Below are positions 17,491-26,519 of a stretch of 64,000 nt of DNA, piece after piece; positions within the stretch are counted from its first letter, which is position 1, and every line of letters begins with the position of its first letter. Source of the stretch: Vibrio penaeicida (GTDB taxonomy: Bacteria > Pseudomonadota > Gammaproteobacteria > Enterobacterales > Vibrionaceae); assembly GCF_002933855.1 (NCBI RefSeq), contig NZ_BFAQ01000042.1, positions 8,911 to 72,910 on the forward strand, given 5' to 3'. The notes beneath the pieces are model-generated. The model saw nothing but the letters and a program-made list of their open reading frames with translations. It did no database searches and was not told the origin of the DNA. The translations under genes were made by a program, and so were the position numbers.

Positions 17491-17587
17491 TCTCTCCAAA
17501 TTTTAGCTCACATTCAAAGTAGTTTTAGCAGCGGAATATACTCGCTCACGGCTACTTTATTGGGCGTTAGTTTGCTTTGGAGAAAAT

Positions 17588-17923
17588 ATGAAATTTTTAG
17601 TCAAGATGATCCCGGTACTTTGTATGGCGACTTTTGGTGTTCACGCTGGCACTCAGACTGGCAAAGTAGAAACTCTCTATGCGAGAGCATCCGATAATTT
17701 GCACTTAGTAAAGTTGACAGGTGGTACAGCTAAATCCGGTTCACCAACCTGTGCAACTCACAATTATTGGTTGATTAGAGATGAAAACTCTGTCGCTGGA
17801 AAATCGCAGTTTAGCCAGTTACTGGCAGCAAAACTGGCTGGTGCAACTGTCACGATTACGGGTCTCAACACATGCAGCCGTTGGAGCGATGGTGAAGACA
17901 TAAACACTATAGTAATTAAGTGA
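17588..17923 (+). CDS. Small secreted protein, unknown function
   Basis: 111 residues, with GGAG five bases before the ATG. Signal peptide cleaved near ...FGVHA|GT (residue 20). The mature protein has TGKVETLYARASDN, then two cysteines (SPTCATHN and LNTCSRW) likely paired after export, and a conserved-looking YWLIRDENS. It is not homologous in an obvious way to the 15732 product although the promoters match. Followed about 120 bases downstream by a strong terminator. Confidence 0.8.
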   Translation: MKFLVKMIPVLCMATFGVHAGTQTGKVETLYARASDNLHLVKLTGGTAKSGSPTCATHNYWLIRDENSVAGKSQFSQLLAAKLAGATVTITGLNTCSRWSDGEDINTIVIK

Positions 17924-18045
17924 TAGATACCTTTCACAAAACATAACGTAAAGCATCATTTGTTTGATAATAACCGCAGAAAAAAGCCTATGCGGGCATT
18001 TCGATTTGGAAAGGACTGATGATAGTGATTTAGCAAAATTAGAGT

Positions 18046-18079
18046 GGGTGTTCAGGGCATTCTGAACACCCCCTTTTTT
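18046..18079 (+). terminator. Rho-independent terminator
   Basis: GGGTGTTCAG (18046-18055) pairs perfectly with CTGAACACCC (18062-18071) across GGCATT, then six T (18074-18079). It ends the plus-strand unit of the secreted protein. On the minus strand no T-run follows, so it is one-way. Confidence 0.9.
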
Positions 18080-18096
18080 AGAATTGGGCTGAAAAA

Positions 18097-18453
18097 TTAG
18101 AATTTTTTCGGGGCGTAGCCTGTCATTGCTTTCAGCTGAAGTTCTTTACCCAGTTTTGTTGTCGGGTGCACGACAACCAAGCCTTTTACTGATTTCTTCA
18201 GTTTGCCCATATCCGCTTGTTCGGCTTTGGTGATTTCACGAGAGAATGGCATATCAAGCAAGCTTTTACGTTCTTTGTTCATGTCGTACTGCTGCTTGTG
18301 CTTCATAGAGTTCGCTTTCTTGTTCATCTTTTCTATTTCATCAACGAACTTTGTAATCATTTCTTGATCGCCACGCCCTTTCGCTGCGTCTAGTTTACGC
18401 TGGCAGTTATCTAAACGGTTGTGAAGCTTTTGAAGTTCTTGCTTTAGGCTCAT
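18097..18453 (-). CDS. yibL: YibL (DUF2810) ribosome-associated protein
   Basis: 118 residues from ATG 18453 (MSLKQELQ); an ATG three codons upstream is possible. The C-terminal half carries the family block MPFSREITKAEQADMGKLKK, followed by SVKGLVVVHP, closely matching E. coli YibL. The N-terminal half is a charged coiled-coil-like helix. E. coli YibL is reported as ribosome associated, with no clear phenotype. It is a single gene between a convergent secreted-protein gene and the large region 4 operon. Confidence 0.88.
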   Translation of the reverse strand: MSLKQELQKLHNRLDNCQRKLDAAKGRGDQEMITKFVDEIEKMNKKANSMKHKQQYDMNKERKSLLDMPFSREITKAEQADMGKLKKSVKGLVVVHPTTKLGKELQLKAMTGYAPKKF

Positions 18454-18611
18454 GGTGATCATCTCATTGAAACAGGAAAGGGCGGCGAGTGTAGCATAAG
18501 CTCCCTTGCTGCCCTAGCTATAAATGGATGAAGTGCAATAGTGGGAAGTCGCAGGCCACAAAACATGCTTTTACAAGTTATCACGCAACCAGCTAATCTC
18601 ATTGGAATCTC

Positions 18612-19796
18612 TTAATCTGCCAACTCAAGACAAATCGCTACGCCTTGTCCGCCGCCAATGCACATGGATGCCAAGCCTCGTTTTGCGTTTGCTCTTATCA
18701 TTTGATGAATCAGAGACACTACAATGCGGCATCCCGATGCAGCTAAGGGGTGGCCGAGCGCGATAGCGCCGCCATTGGGGTTTACTTTTTCTGAATTCAG
18801 AGACAAATCTCGCATTACCGCAATGGATTGAGCAGCAAAGGCTTCATTCAGTTCAACCACATCTAACTGGTCTACGGTCCACCCTGCCTTTGATAGCGCT
18901 TGTTTTGATGCCAGTACTGGACCTAACCCCATATCTATCGGGTCCAATGCCGCGGATGCATAAGAGACGATTCGAACCATAGGTTTTAGCCCAGCGGATG
19001 ACAGCGCACTACCTCGCCCGACTAAAACGGAAGCAGCGCCATCGTTGATACCTGAAGCATTTCCAGCGGTAATAGTCCCTTGTCCGACAAATGCAGGGGG
19101 CATTTCTGACAACTTCTTGAGCGATGACTGAGGGCGCGGCTGTTCATCATGGGAAACAATGGCATCACTTTTGTTTGTCTTCACCTTAATGGGAGTAATC
19201 TCTTGTTCAAAAAGGCAAAATTCCATCGCTCTTTTGGTTTTTAGCTGCGAGTTCAGAGCAAACTCATCCTGCATTTCTCTGGATATGTCATAACGACTGG
19301 CAATGGGTTCGACGGTTTCCCCCATGTGTATGTTGTAGAACTTATCCCAAAGCCCATCGGTGATCATGCTGTCTTTCATTACTTGATCGCCCAGCTTTTT
19401 GGGTGCGCGGGCATGCAACACATGTGGGGCTTGCGTCATAGAATCTTGCCCACCAGCCAGCACCAAATCCGCGTCGCCCGCTTTGATAGCCTGCGCCGCC
19501 AGATGAATCGACTTCTGCCCTGCGCCACAAACCATGTTGACCGTCATCGCCGGAATACGGCTTGGTAAACCCGCCCAAACCGCCGACTGTCGAGCGGGGT
19601 TCTGGCCCGCGCCCCCTGTCAGAACCTGCCCAATAATGACTTCATCGATCAGTTCGTGGTCAAAGTCATGTTCTGCCAGCATTCCTTTTATGACCTGAGA
19701 ACCGATTTCCGCAGCGGATAAGCTTGCGAACACGCCATTTAACTTTCCTATGGGTGATCGCTTTGCTGCGGCAATGTATATGTCGTTGTCCTTCAT
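18612..19796 (-). CDS. Thiolase (acetyl-CoA C-acyltransferase)
   Basis: 394 residues, full thiolase length. Nucleophile C90 in VNMVCGAGQKS, NEAFAAQ, the histidine in GGAIALGHPLAASG and the second cysteine in CIGGGQG are all present, so it should be active. It thiolyses a 3-ketoacyl-CoA (for example acetoacetyl-CoA to acetyl-CoA) or runs the reverse. It is the last gene of the 18-gene operon, 9 bp after the aldehyde dehydrogenase. With the acetoacetyl-CoA-synthetase-like ligase upstream it could finish degradation to acetyl-CoA. Confidence 0.92.
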   Translation of the reverse strand: MKDNDIYIAAAKRSPIGKLNGVFASLSAAEIGSQVIKGMLAEHDFDHELIDEVIIGQVLTGGAGQNPARQSAVWAGLPSRIPAMTVNMVCGAGQKSIHLAAQAIKAGDADLVLAGGQDSMTQAPHVLHARAPKKLGDQVMKDSMITDGLWDKFYNIHMGETVEPIASRYDISREMQDEFALNSQLKTKRAMEFCLFEQEITPIKVKTNKSDAIVSHDEQPRPQSSLKKLSEMPPAFVGQGTITAGNASGINDGAASVLVGRGSALSSAGLKPMVRIVSYASAALDPIDMGLGPVLASKQALSKAGWTVDQLDVVELNEAFAAQSIAVMRDLSLNSEKVNPNGGAIALGHPLAASGCRIVVSLIHQMIRANAKRGLASMCIGGGQGVAICLELAD

Positions 19797-19805
19797 AAAC
19801 AGACC

Positions 19806-21230
19806 TTAGACGTAACCCGCCGTCGATTTGACTTCAAGATAGTCTTCCAGCCCCCACTCACCGTGCTCGCGACCATTTCCGGATTGCTTGTAGCCGCCAA
19901 ACGGCGCATTCGCATCCCAGTCTGCACCATTAATCCAGATAGATCCTACTCTGAGTTTCCGGGCAATCTGTCGGGCTTTTTCCATGTCTAGGCATTGTAT
20001 GTATGCAGAAAGACCGTAGACAGTATCGTTAGCAATCTCAATGGCTTCGCTTTCCGTTTTATAACCAATCAACGCAATGACGGGTCCAAAAATCTCTTCC
20101 TGAGCAATGGTCATTGAATTATCAACATCGGCGAATACAGTAGGTTTAACGAAATAGCCTTTTGAAAGACCATCAGGTCGACCTAAGCCACCAGCAACTA
20201 AGGTGGCCCCTTCTTCAATTCCAGCTTTGATTAAGGACTGGATTCGCTCGAATTGAATCTCGTTGACAACCGGACCTAGCGTAACATCGCCCATCGGGTC
20301 TCCCACACTATGAGCATCGGCAGCTTCTTTGGCGAAGCGTTTAGCGTCTTCCATTTTTTCTTCAGGAATTAGCATTCTTGCTGGTGAGCGGCAAGCCTGA
20401 CCGCAGTTGACGTAACAAGCCGTTACCCCTTCTTTTACCGCCTTTTCCAGATCTGCATCTCGCATGATCAAGTTGGCTGATTTCCCACCCAACTCCTGTG
20501 CAACCCTTTTGACTGTCGATGCGGCAGATTTTGCTACCGCAACCCCTGCTCGGGTTGAACCCGTGACCGAAACCATATCGACATCAGGATGACAAGACAG
20601 TGCTCCGCCTGCACTGTCCCCAGCGCCGGTAATATGGTTGTACACACCAGCGGGGTATCCCGCCTGATGAACCAGCTCAGCAAATTTAATAGAGGATAAT
20701 GGAGAAAACTCAGACGGCTTCGCCACCATGGTGCATCCTGCTGCCAGAGCTGGTGCGGCTTTCACGACCAGCTGATTCATTGGCCAGTTCCAAGGCGTGA
20801 TCAGAGCGCATACACCAATGGGTTCTTTTGAAATTAATGTGTTTCCGCGAACCTCCTCAAACACTTCTTTCTCTAGTGCCGCGATAGTGGCTTCCAGGTG
20901 CGCTGTGCCCACCCACGCCTGAGCCGCTTCTGAAAACGCTTTGGTAGTGCCCATTTCGAGCACCATTAAATGCGCAATTTCTTCGTAAGCGTCGTTGTAA
21001 AGAGACAGCAAGCGATTCAGTAAATCTAAACGCTCTTCTTTGGAGGTCATTGAAAAGTCATCAAACGCTGCTTTTGCAGCAGCTACGGCTCGGTTAACGT
21101 CCGTTTCATTCGCCATGGGGATCAGGCTTGTTACCTCTTCTGTAGCTGGGTTAATCAGAGTATGAGTGTCGCTGGAATCGGGGCTGACCCAATGACCATT
21201 GATATAAAATTTCCCTATATTTTCCATCAT
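19806..21230 (-). CDS. NAD(P)-dependent aldehyde dehydrogenase
   Basis: 474 residues. ALDH landmarks: N149 in TPWNWP, the cofactor-binding VTGSTRAG, general base E246 in QELGGKS and nucleophile C280 in NCGQAC. It oxidises an aldehyde to the acid. In the operon the likely source is the alcohol oxidised by the GMC oxidoreductase, and the acid product would be the substrate of the CoA ligase. Start at 21230 gives MMENIGKFYINGHW, the usual N-terminus. Exact substrate unknown. Confidence 0.93.
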   Translation of the reverse strand: MMENIGKFYINGHWVSPDSSDTHTLINPATEEVTSLIPMANETDVNRAVAAAKAAFDDFSMTSKEERLDLLNRLLSLYNDAYEEIAHLMVLEMGTTKAFSEAAQAWVGTAHLEATIAALEKEVFEEVRGNTLISKEPIGVCALITPWNWPMNQLVVKAAPALAAGCTMVAKPSEFSPLSSIKFAELVHQAGYPAGVYNHITGAGDSAGGALSCHPDVDMVSVTGSTRAGVAVAKSAASTVKRVAQELGGKSANLIMRDADLEKAVKEGVTACYVNCGQACRSPARMLIPEEKMEDAKRFAKEAADAHSVGDPMGDVTLGPVVNEIQFERIQSLIKAGIEEGATLVAGGLGRPDGLSKGYFVKPTVFADVDNSMTIAQEEIFGPVIALIGYKTESEAIEIANDTVYGLSAYIQCLDMEKARQIARKLRVGSIWINGADWDANAPFGGYKQSGNGREHGEWGLEDYLEVKSTAGYV

Positions 21231-21262
21231 GATTCCTTCCTTATAGAACTAGTTAGCCCTAA

Positions 21263-22471
21263 TCATCCTTTACCAGCGGCAAGCCTGACTGAATCCGGAT
21301 GCCGACGTAATTTCAACATTGCCCACGTTCCCACAAAAGGACCGGGTACCAAGATTAGAAATGTCCACTGCCAACTGCCGAACCACTGGGCAACTTGCGG
21401 CGTTATCCAGATAGCAAAAATCGTAATCGCAAAACCAATGCCCATTTGCAAAGCCAGCGATGAACCCACTAGTGACGAATCAGACAGCTCCGTTACCGCT
21501 GCCGAAAATTGAGCACTGTCGGCAACAACCGTGAAGCCCCAAACCATAGCTACGAGGGTAAATACCCAGACTGGACCATCAAAATAAAACCCCAGTAAAA
21601 GCGCGGCGCTCCCAGAACAAACCATCATCAATGAAGTGGCATAACAGCGACCAATCTTATCGGCAAGCCAACCGCAAAAAACACTCCCTGGAGCCCCCAA
21701 CGCAACCACCGAAAAAGTCAGCAATGCGGCATTGCTAATATCTAACCCATTCGATTGCGCGGCGGTTACATAGGCCAAAAGCCAGCCCCACATCGCGTAG
21801 AGTTCCCACATGTGCCCGAAATAACCAAAATTGGCGAGCATGACAGGTCGATTCTTAACAACCTGACCAAGCTGCCTCGGGTTAAACTTTGTCTTGGCAA
21901 AAGAGTGAGGTCCTTCACTGAGCAAAAATCCGAAAATGACGGCTGCAATAAAGCTGCACGCCGAGCTCCCGATGATCACCAGCCGCCAGTCGATATTGGC
22001 GGTATCTCCTCGAAACAAAAATGGCAGAGCAGACCCTAAGGTTAATGCGCCCACCATCGCGCCCATTGCCAATCCACGCCCTTTAACAAACCACGTAGCA
22101 ATAAACTTCATCGCGGGTGGATAGATAAAAGCCAGAGAGACACCCGTGATAAAACGAAGCAACATGGCGAAACCACCGGACGGTTCGGTTAAAAGCAGTG
22201 CGTTGGATAACGCAGCGACCAAGCTCGCGGTTGCCATCAACTTGGTTAATTTCAAAACGTCAGAAATGGACATCAGACTCGATGTCAGAGCGCCAGCAAC
22301 AAACCCCACTTGAACGGCATTGGTTAACCAAGATGATTGCTCGGCTGTAAGCTCAAAAACAACAACCAGTTCTGGGAGTATGGCGGTTGCCGAAAACCAA
22401 GTAGTCAACGACAAAATGACGGCAACAGCCGCTAAACTCAGAGCTTTCCAATGCTCGGGGATCACGCTCAT
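21263..22471 (-). CDS. Major facilitator superfamily transporter
   Basis: 402 residues with about twelve membrane segments and the MFS loop GWLADKIGRCY between segments 8 and 9. It directly abuts the MaoC gene (22472), so it is in the same operon. It may move a pathway substrate or product, complementing the ABC importer. Direction and ligand unknown. Confidence 0.88.
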   Translation of the reverse strand: MSVIPEHWKALSLAAVAVILSLTTWFSATAILPELVVVFELTAEQSSWLTNAVQVGFVAGALTSSLMSISDVLKLTKLMATASLVAALSNALLLTEPSGGFAMLLRFITGVSLAFIYPPAMKFIATWFVKGRGLAMGAMVGALTLGSALPFLFRGDTANIDWRLVIIGSSACSFIAAVIFGFLLSEGPHSFAKTKFNPRQLGQVVKNRPVMLANFGYFGHMWELYAMWGWLLAYVTAAQSNGLDISNAALLTFSVVALGAPGSVFCGWLADKIGRCYATSLMMVCSGSAALLLGFYFDGPVWVFTLVAMVWGFTVVADSAQFSAAVTELSDSSLVGSSLALQMGIGFAITIFAIWITPQVAQWFGSWQWTFLILVPGPFVGTWAMLKLRRHPDSVRLAAGKG

Positions 22472-22921
22472 TTACAATCCTTCTAGCGCTATCGTAAATG
22501 TGGTTGCACTGCCTTCGACACACACATCCCCATCACTGTCTGAAATGGTGGCTTTCAGCTGGCAAATAGGTTTGTCATCTCTTACAGACTCAACCACTAC
22601 GGTCGCAGTTAATGTTTCATTCACACCAACCGCTTTCAAAAATTTGAGGTCCGTATGTAAAAATACGGTTCCCGGACCGGGTAAATCCTGAGCGACAGCA
22701 GCATTTAACATGCCTGTCGTCACTCCACCCTGCACAATCAATTTTCCGAAAGGCGATTTTTTGGCAAGCTCTTCATCAAAGTGGACCGGGTTTTTGTCCC
22801 CTGTCATTTCAGTGAATGCATCAATATCTTCAAGTTTAGTCGTTCGCTTTCTCGAAGCAGTCTGCCCCACTTCAGGTTTGCCATTGACAACTCCTTTCCA
22901 ACCATCTTCATTCTTACTCAT
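22472..22921 (-). CDS. MaoC-like (R)-enoyl-CoA hydratase
   Basis: 149 residues. The hydratase signature is complete: GDKNPVHFDEELA (D and H catalytic), followed by FGKLIVQGGVTTGM. PhaJ-like length. It should hydrate a 2-enoyl-CoA to the 3-hydroxyacyl-CoA, the substrate form needed by the SCP-x/DUF35 pair encoded just upstream. The 35-bp gap before it holds a perfect TTAGGGTC palindrome. Confidence 0.9.
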   Translation of the reverse strand: MSKNEDGWKGVVNGKPEVGQTASRKRTTKLEDIDAFTEMTGDKNPVHFDEELAKKSPFGKLIVQGGVTTGMLNAAVAQDLPGPGTVFLHTDLKFLKAVGVNETLTATVVVESVRDDKPICQLKATISDSDGDVCVEGSATTFTIALEGL

Positions 22922-22936
22922 AACTCAGTTCCTTTG

Positions 22937-22955
22937 TTAGGGTCTGCTGACCCTA
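22937..22955 (+). repeat. Copy 4 (perfect stem) of the TTAGGGTC palindromic repeat
   Basis: TTAGGGTCTGCTGACCCTA in the gap between the DUF35 and MaoC genes: perfect AGGGTC/GACCCT stem with TGCT loop. Differs by one base from the copy at 7717. Confidence 0.8.
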
Positions 22956-22956
22956 G

Positions 22957-23409
22957 TTAAACCTGCTCGAAGCAGGGCAAAATCCGACCACCCAAGTTTG
23001 TAGGCTCAAACTTGAATCTGTCTCCGATTTGCATGTCCTTTTTTGTCCGAAATAAATAACTTAACAAAGTTGGCCCTTCATTCAGTTCAATCAAACCAAC
23101 ATAGTAGGGTGTTATGTCTATCCATCCGGGATGCCCCGGTTTGTTTACCTGAGAGTAACTTTTTAAAGTCCCGCTTCCTGTCACCCGCTGCCACTGCAAG
23201 TCTTCTCCCCAGCAGAACGGGCATTGCGAACGCGGATAAAAAATATGCTTGTGACAAGATTGGCATTGCTGTATTTCCAATTCGCATTCAGATACAGCTC
23301 GCCAGAAAGGTTGTGTCAACGCGGTTATCGTTGGCCCAGGCACTTGCAGGTGCTCTAAAATTTGCAGGTGTTCTAAAGTTTGCAAGTGTTCTAAATGATC
23401 CCGATTCAT
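22957..23409 (-). CDS. DUF35 OB-fold / Zn-ribbon protein, partner of the SCP-x protein
   Basis: 150 residues from ATG 23409, whose ATGA overlaps the stop of the SCP-x gene; the frame is open further upstream but that start would lie inside the SCP-x gene. A rubredoxin-like zinc ribbon is visible (CQSC and CPFC, about residues 49-67), then an OB fold. DUF35 proteins pair with SCP-x thiolase-like proteins, as ChsH2-DUF35 does with Ltp2. Odd feature: the N-terminus carries a hexapeptide repeated three times (LEHLQT, LEHLQI, LEHLQV), encoded by an 18-bp tandem repeat, which is not part of the usual domain. Confidence 0.88.
   Translation of the reverse strand: MNRDHLEHLQTLEHLQILEHLQVPGPTITALTQPFWRAVSECELEIQQCQSCHKHIFYPRSQCPFCWGEDLQWQRVTGSGTLKSYSQVNKPGHPGWIDITPYYVGLIELNEGPTLLSYLFRTKKDMQIGDRFKFEPTNLGGRILPCFEQV
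23345..23398 (-). repeat. 18-bp tandem repeat, three copies, in the DUF35 gene
   Basis: Units at 23345-23362, 23363-23380 and 23381-23398 (plus-strand form TGCAGGTGTTCTAAAGTT and variants), differing at a few bases. The unit is six codons long, so copy-number change keeps the frame and adds or removes LEHLQx at the protein N-terminus. Confidence 0.9.
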
Positions 23410-24563
23410 TGCTCCGCTCCTAAAACCAACGCTACAGCCTCGCTCATGGTGGCACCATTTCCTGTTACTAATGCATTGCGACAAGATGAGATTTGACGTG
23501 CCTCTGCCGTGCCACGAATTTGTTGAACCGCTTCCACTACATGCGTCATACCACCAGCCAGATCCGGCTGCCCATAACCCAACTGACCGCCATGTGTGTT
23601 AATCGGCTGTTTTGCTTCAATACCCATTCCACCGTTACTCGACAACCACTGCCCAAACTCGCCGGGTGCGCACAATCCTGCGTCTTCTATCGTCGTTGCG
23701 ACCATGATGGTGTAGCAGTCATAAAGCGAGAGGAAATCGATATTTTGAACAGACATTCTCGACTGTTTTAGTGCACGTTGAATGGCAGGTTTAAGGGGAC
23801 CTGAAGTGAGTTCTGGAGCTTGACTGACAGCGCGATGGGTGACTTTTTCACCTGCACCCAAAAGATAAACCGGAGAATGATTTGCCTTTTGAAAATGGCG
23901 ACTGGAAGTCACAATAACCGCCTCAGCCCCTGCCACGGGCATGACTATTTCAAATAAATGAAGAGGTGAAGCGATAATCGGTGACGCGAGCACGTCTTCA
24001 ACACTTGCTGGCTGTCCGTAAAAAATCGCATTGGGATTAAGTTGCGCATTTTGCCGCGAACCTGCTGCTATTTGAGCGTAATCTTTAGCACTGCACCCAT
24101 ATTTGTGCATGTGTGCCTGCATAAGCAGCGCGTATGAAATATTGGCACCAGAAGCACCGAAAGGCACATCAAATTCCCGAATCGGATTCCGATTGGGTGA
24201 ACGGCTGGGTTCTGGATTGCGATGGTTGCCAATCACACATAATACGGTTTCGCACATTCCGGCTTGAATCGCAGCCACGGCACGCCAGATCATTCCCGCC
24301 CCGGATGCACCACCAAGATCGACAACATTTGCCATTGTCGGCTGGAGGCCCATGTACTCGGCAATGGTGGCAGGCACATGCTGGGGGGTTTCTCCCACTT
24401 GCGGGCAAACCAGTAACCCATCAATATCCGAAGGAGACAAGCCTGCGTCTTTTGCGGCATAACTTGATACCCGCATCAGCAATTCCAGCGTTGTGACACC
24501 CTCGGTTTGCCGTTGAGGTTTCAGAGAAGCGACACCTGTTATCCCAATCGCGTTATTCACCAA
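23406..24563 (-). CDS. SCP-x-type thiolase-like protein, probable retro-aldolase (Ltp2-like)
   Basis: 385 residues of the sterol-carrier-protein-X thiolase-like family. The position of the thiolase nucleophile reads GGASG (84-88), with G85 where cysteine is expected. Two tyrosines in conserved spots remain: Y281/Y284 (SLYDCYT) and Y330 (THGGQLGYG). Steroid aldolases of the Ltp2 type work through tyrosines with a DUF35 partner. The gene overlaps a DUF35 gene by 4 bp, so retro-aldol cleavage of a 3-hydroxyacyl-CoA with a branched carbon is more likely than thiolysis. It overlaps the upstream ligase gene by 7 bp. Confidence 0.85.
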   Translation of the reverse strand: MVNNAIGITGVASLKPQRQTEGVTTLELLMRVSSYAAKDAGLSPSDIDGLLVCPQVGETPQHVPATIAEYMGLQPTMANVVDLGGASGAGMIWRAVAAIQAGMCETVLCVIGNHRNPEPSRSPNRNPIREFDVPFGASGANISYALLMQAHMHKYGCSAKDYAQIAAGSRQNAQLNPNAIFYGQPASVEDVLASPIIASPLHLFEIVMPVAGAEAVIVTSSRHFQKANHSPVYLLGAGEKVTHRAVSQAPELTSGPLKPAIQRALKQSRMSVQNIDFLSLYDCYTIMVATTIEDAGLCAPGEFGQWLSSNGGMGIEAKQPINTHGGQLGYGQPDLAGGMTHVVEAVQQIRGTAEARQISSCRNALVTGNGATMSEAVALVLGAEQ

Positions 24564-26500
24564 GCATTCTCCCGAGTCAGCTGTCTGTACTCTTCAAGGC
24601 AAGCCTGATTGGCTATCGACCCGATATTTTTAACAACGCCACCCGCCACTACGGTTCTTGCCGCGCCTTCTACACGTTTCCCATTAACGGTATAAGGTAC
24701 ATCAGAAACGATGTGCACTCTGGCAGGCACATGGCGCGGAGAAGCGTTCTGTCTAATCTGATTGCGTATTTCAGCCACCAGCGTTTTTGATACGTCTTCT
24801 CCGGGTGCAGGTTTTAAGCAAAGTACGACATCTTCGTCACCATCATGCTGATGACCGAATGCAAGGTAATCGTCCACTTCTTTATACTGTTCGCAGACGG
24901 CGTAAATTTCAGAAATACCAATCCGCACCCCACCGGGTTTTAACGTATTGTCTGACCGACCATGGACGTATCCGCCGCCTGAGTAGGTGAATTCAACCAC
25001 ATCGCCATGGGTCCACACTTCGTTGCGATCGCCAAAGTACGTATCGTGATATCGCTTATCTCCACCCTCTCCCCAGAACGTAAGTGGCATTGAGGGAAAA
25101 GGTTCGGTGCAAACCAACTCGCCACGCTCTCCAATTACCGGAATATCCCGATCATCCAACGCCGCAATCGCGTGCCCCAGAGCTTTAACCATGAGTTGTC
25201 CCCGATAAACAGGATGAATTGGCGATCCTATTAAGAAGCAACCTAATATCTCTGTTCCCCCTGAAATGGAGGCAAACATCATGTCTTCTTTGATTGCCTG
25301 ATACACCCAGTCGAACTGATGAGGCAGTGTCGGCGCGCCGCAAACCATAAGTGACTTAAGGTGTGAAAGCGTATAGTGCTGGTTTGGAAGAAACCCTTCT
25401 GCCGCTATAGTGGCGAGATATTTAGGGCTAACACCCAAGTGTGTCAAACCAAGATCAGAAGCTAAATTCCAAAGTGGTGTGGAATCTAGACCGCTCGGAG
25501 TTTTCAAAATGGGTGCACCGTCGTAAAGCACAATAGCGGCTCCGGCGGCCAGCGCAGACATATTCCAGTGATACATCATCCATGCGGTGTTGCTGTACCA
25601 CATTACTCGATCGTGGTGTTGAACGTCGCCATGCAAAACATGTTCTTTCAAATGCTGCAGTAATACCCCACCGACTCGATGAACAATGGCTTTCGGCGCG
25701 CCGGTTGTTCCAGAGGTATAAAGAACATAAATGGGGTGGTCAAAAGGAGTGCGGGTAAATGTCAACGGCTCTTGACGACCATAATCGCTTTGGCGAGTCG
25801 CACGATCACTGACTAATTCACCTTCACCACTTTGCACAATGGCTTGAATACTCGGAATACCGTCGACAACCTGATTAATGCGCTCAGAAATATCAAATGA
25901 TTTGCCACCGTATTGATAGCGCGGCTCGACAAATAACACCTTGGGTTCTACCTGACCGATTCGGTCAATAATGGCAGACTGACCAAAATCTGGCGAACAA
26001 GAAGTCCACACCGCCCCTACGCTCACAGTGCCCAATAAGGCGACCAAGGCATCCAAGTTGTTTGGTTGAACTCCTGCAACCCTATCGCCCTGTTGAACTC
26101 CAGACTGGCGCAAACCATCAGCGACTTTCGCCACTCTCATCCTAAGATCTTTTCGCGTAAATTGCGCCTGTTGCCCAAATTCATTAGCTGTGAACAGCAC
26201 GACATCACCGTCGGATCCTTTGAGCATGTTCTCCGCTAAGTTCAGCTGGGCATCTGGGAAGAAGCGAGCCCCCGTCATTCTTGCTGTGGGGCTGGGAACA
26301 TAGAACGTTTCCCCTTTATCGCCCACAACGTCACAGAAATCCCAGACCGACGACCAGAAGCCACCGAGATCACTCACCGACCAACGATGCAAAGCGTCGT
26401 AATCATGTGGGTCGAAGCCGTTTCTCTCAGCAAACTGACTGAGCCTTGACTGACGAACTCGTTCTGCGGATGGCTTCCAAAGTATTTCCTTATTCATCAT
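24557..26500 (-). CDS. Acetoacetyl-CoA-synthetase-like acyl-CoA ligase
   Basis: 647 residues, ANL superfamily, full length. AMP-binding P-loop YTSGTTGAPKAIVHR, a GGTE segment, the hinge region SDNTLKPGGVRIG and the catalytic lysine in YTVNGKRVEGAAR. The N-terminal WKPSAERV opening and overall length fit acetoacetyl-CoA synthetases (AacS). It forms an acyl-CoA from an acid with ATP. Its place between oxidation genes and hydratase/aldolase genes suggests that it activates the acid made by the aldehyde dehydrogenase; acetoacetate is the other candidate. Confidence 0.9.
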   Translation of the reverse strand: MMNKEILWKPSAERVRQSRLSQFAERNGFDPHDYDALHRWSVSDLGGFWSSVWDFCDVVGDKGETFYVPSPTARMTGARFFPDAQLNLAENMLKGSDGDVVLFTANEFGQQAQFTRKDLRMRVAKVADGLRQSGVQQGDRVAGVQPNNLDALVALLGTVSVGAVWTSCSPDFGQSAIIDRIGQVEPKVLFVEPRYQYGGKSFDISERINQVVDGIPSIQAIVQSGEGELVSDRATRQSDYGRQEPLTFTRTPFDHPIYVLYTSGTTGAPKAIVHRVGGVLLQHLKEHVLHGDVQHHDRVMWYSNTAWMMYHWNMSALAAGAAIVLYDGAPILKTPSGLDSTPLWNLASDLGLTHLGVSPKYLATIAAEGFLPNQHYTLSHLKSLMVCGAPTLPHQFDWVYQAIKEDMMFASISGGTEILGCFLIGSPIHPVYRGQLMVKALGHAIAALDDRDIPVIGERGELVCTEPFPSMPLTFWGEGGDKRYHDTYFGDRNEVWTHGDVVEFTYSGGGYVHGRSDNTLKPGGVRIGISEIYAVCEQYKEVDDYLAFGHQHDGDEDVVLCLKPAPGEDVSKTLVAEIRNQIRQNASPRHVPARVHIVSDVPYTVNGKRVEGAARTVVAGGVVKNIGSIANQACLEEYRQLTRENAW

Positions 26501-26519
26501 TAACTGCCCCTAGCTTTCC

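Noticed and set aside
15579..17574. CAAACTAACGC (15579-15589) and its complement GCGTTAGTTTG (17564-17574)
   Set aside because: An 11-base match alone, without extended similarity, is likely chance.
17467..17697. 76-residue plus-strand frame starting at 17467
   Set aside because: It begins inside the promoter, overlaps the start of the secreted protein at 17588 in another frame, and has no good ribosome site.
13790..18000. Possible integron cassette array (single small genes on one strand, GNATs, secreted proteins)
   Set aside because: I found no convincing attC sites: GTTAG words at 16072, 16124 and 17566 do not come with the matching inverted core or repeated flanks, and no integrase is present.
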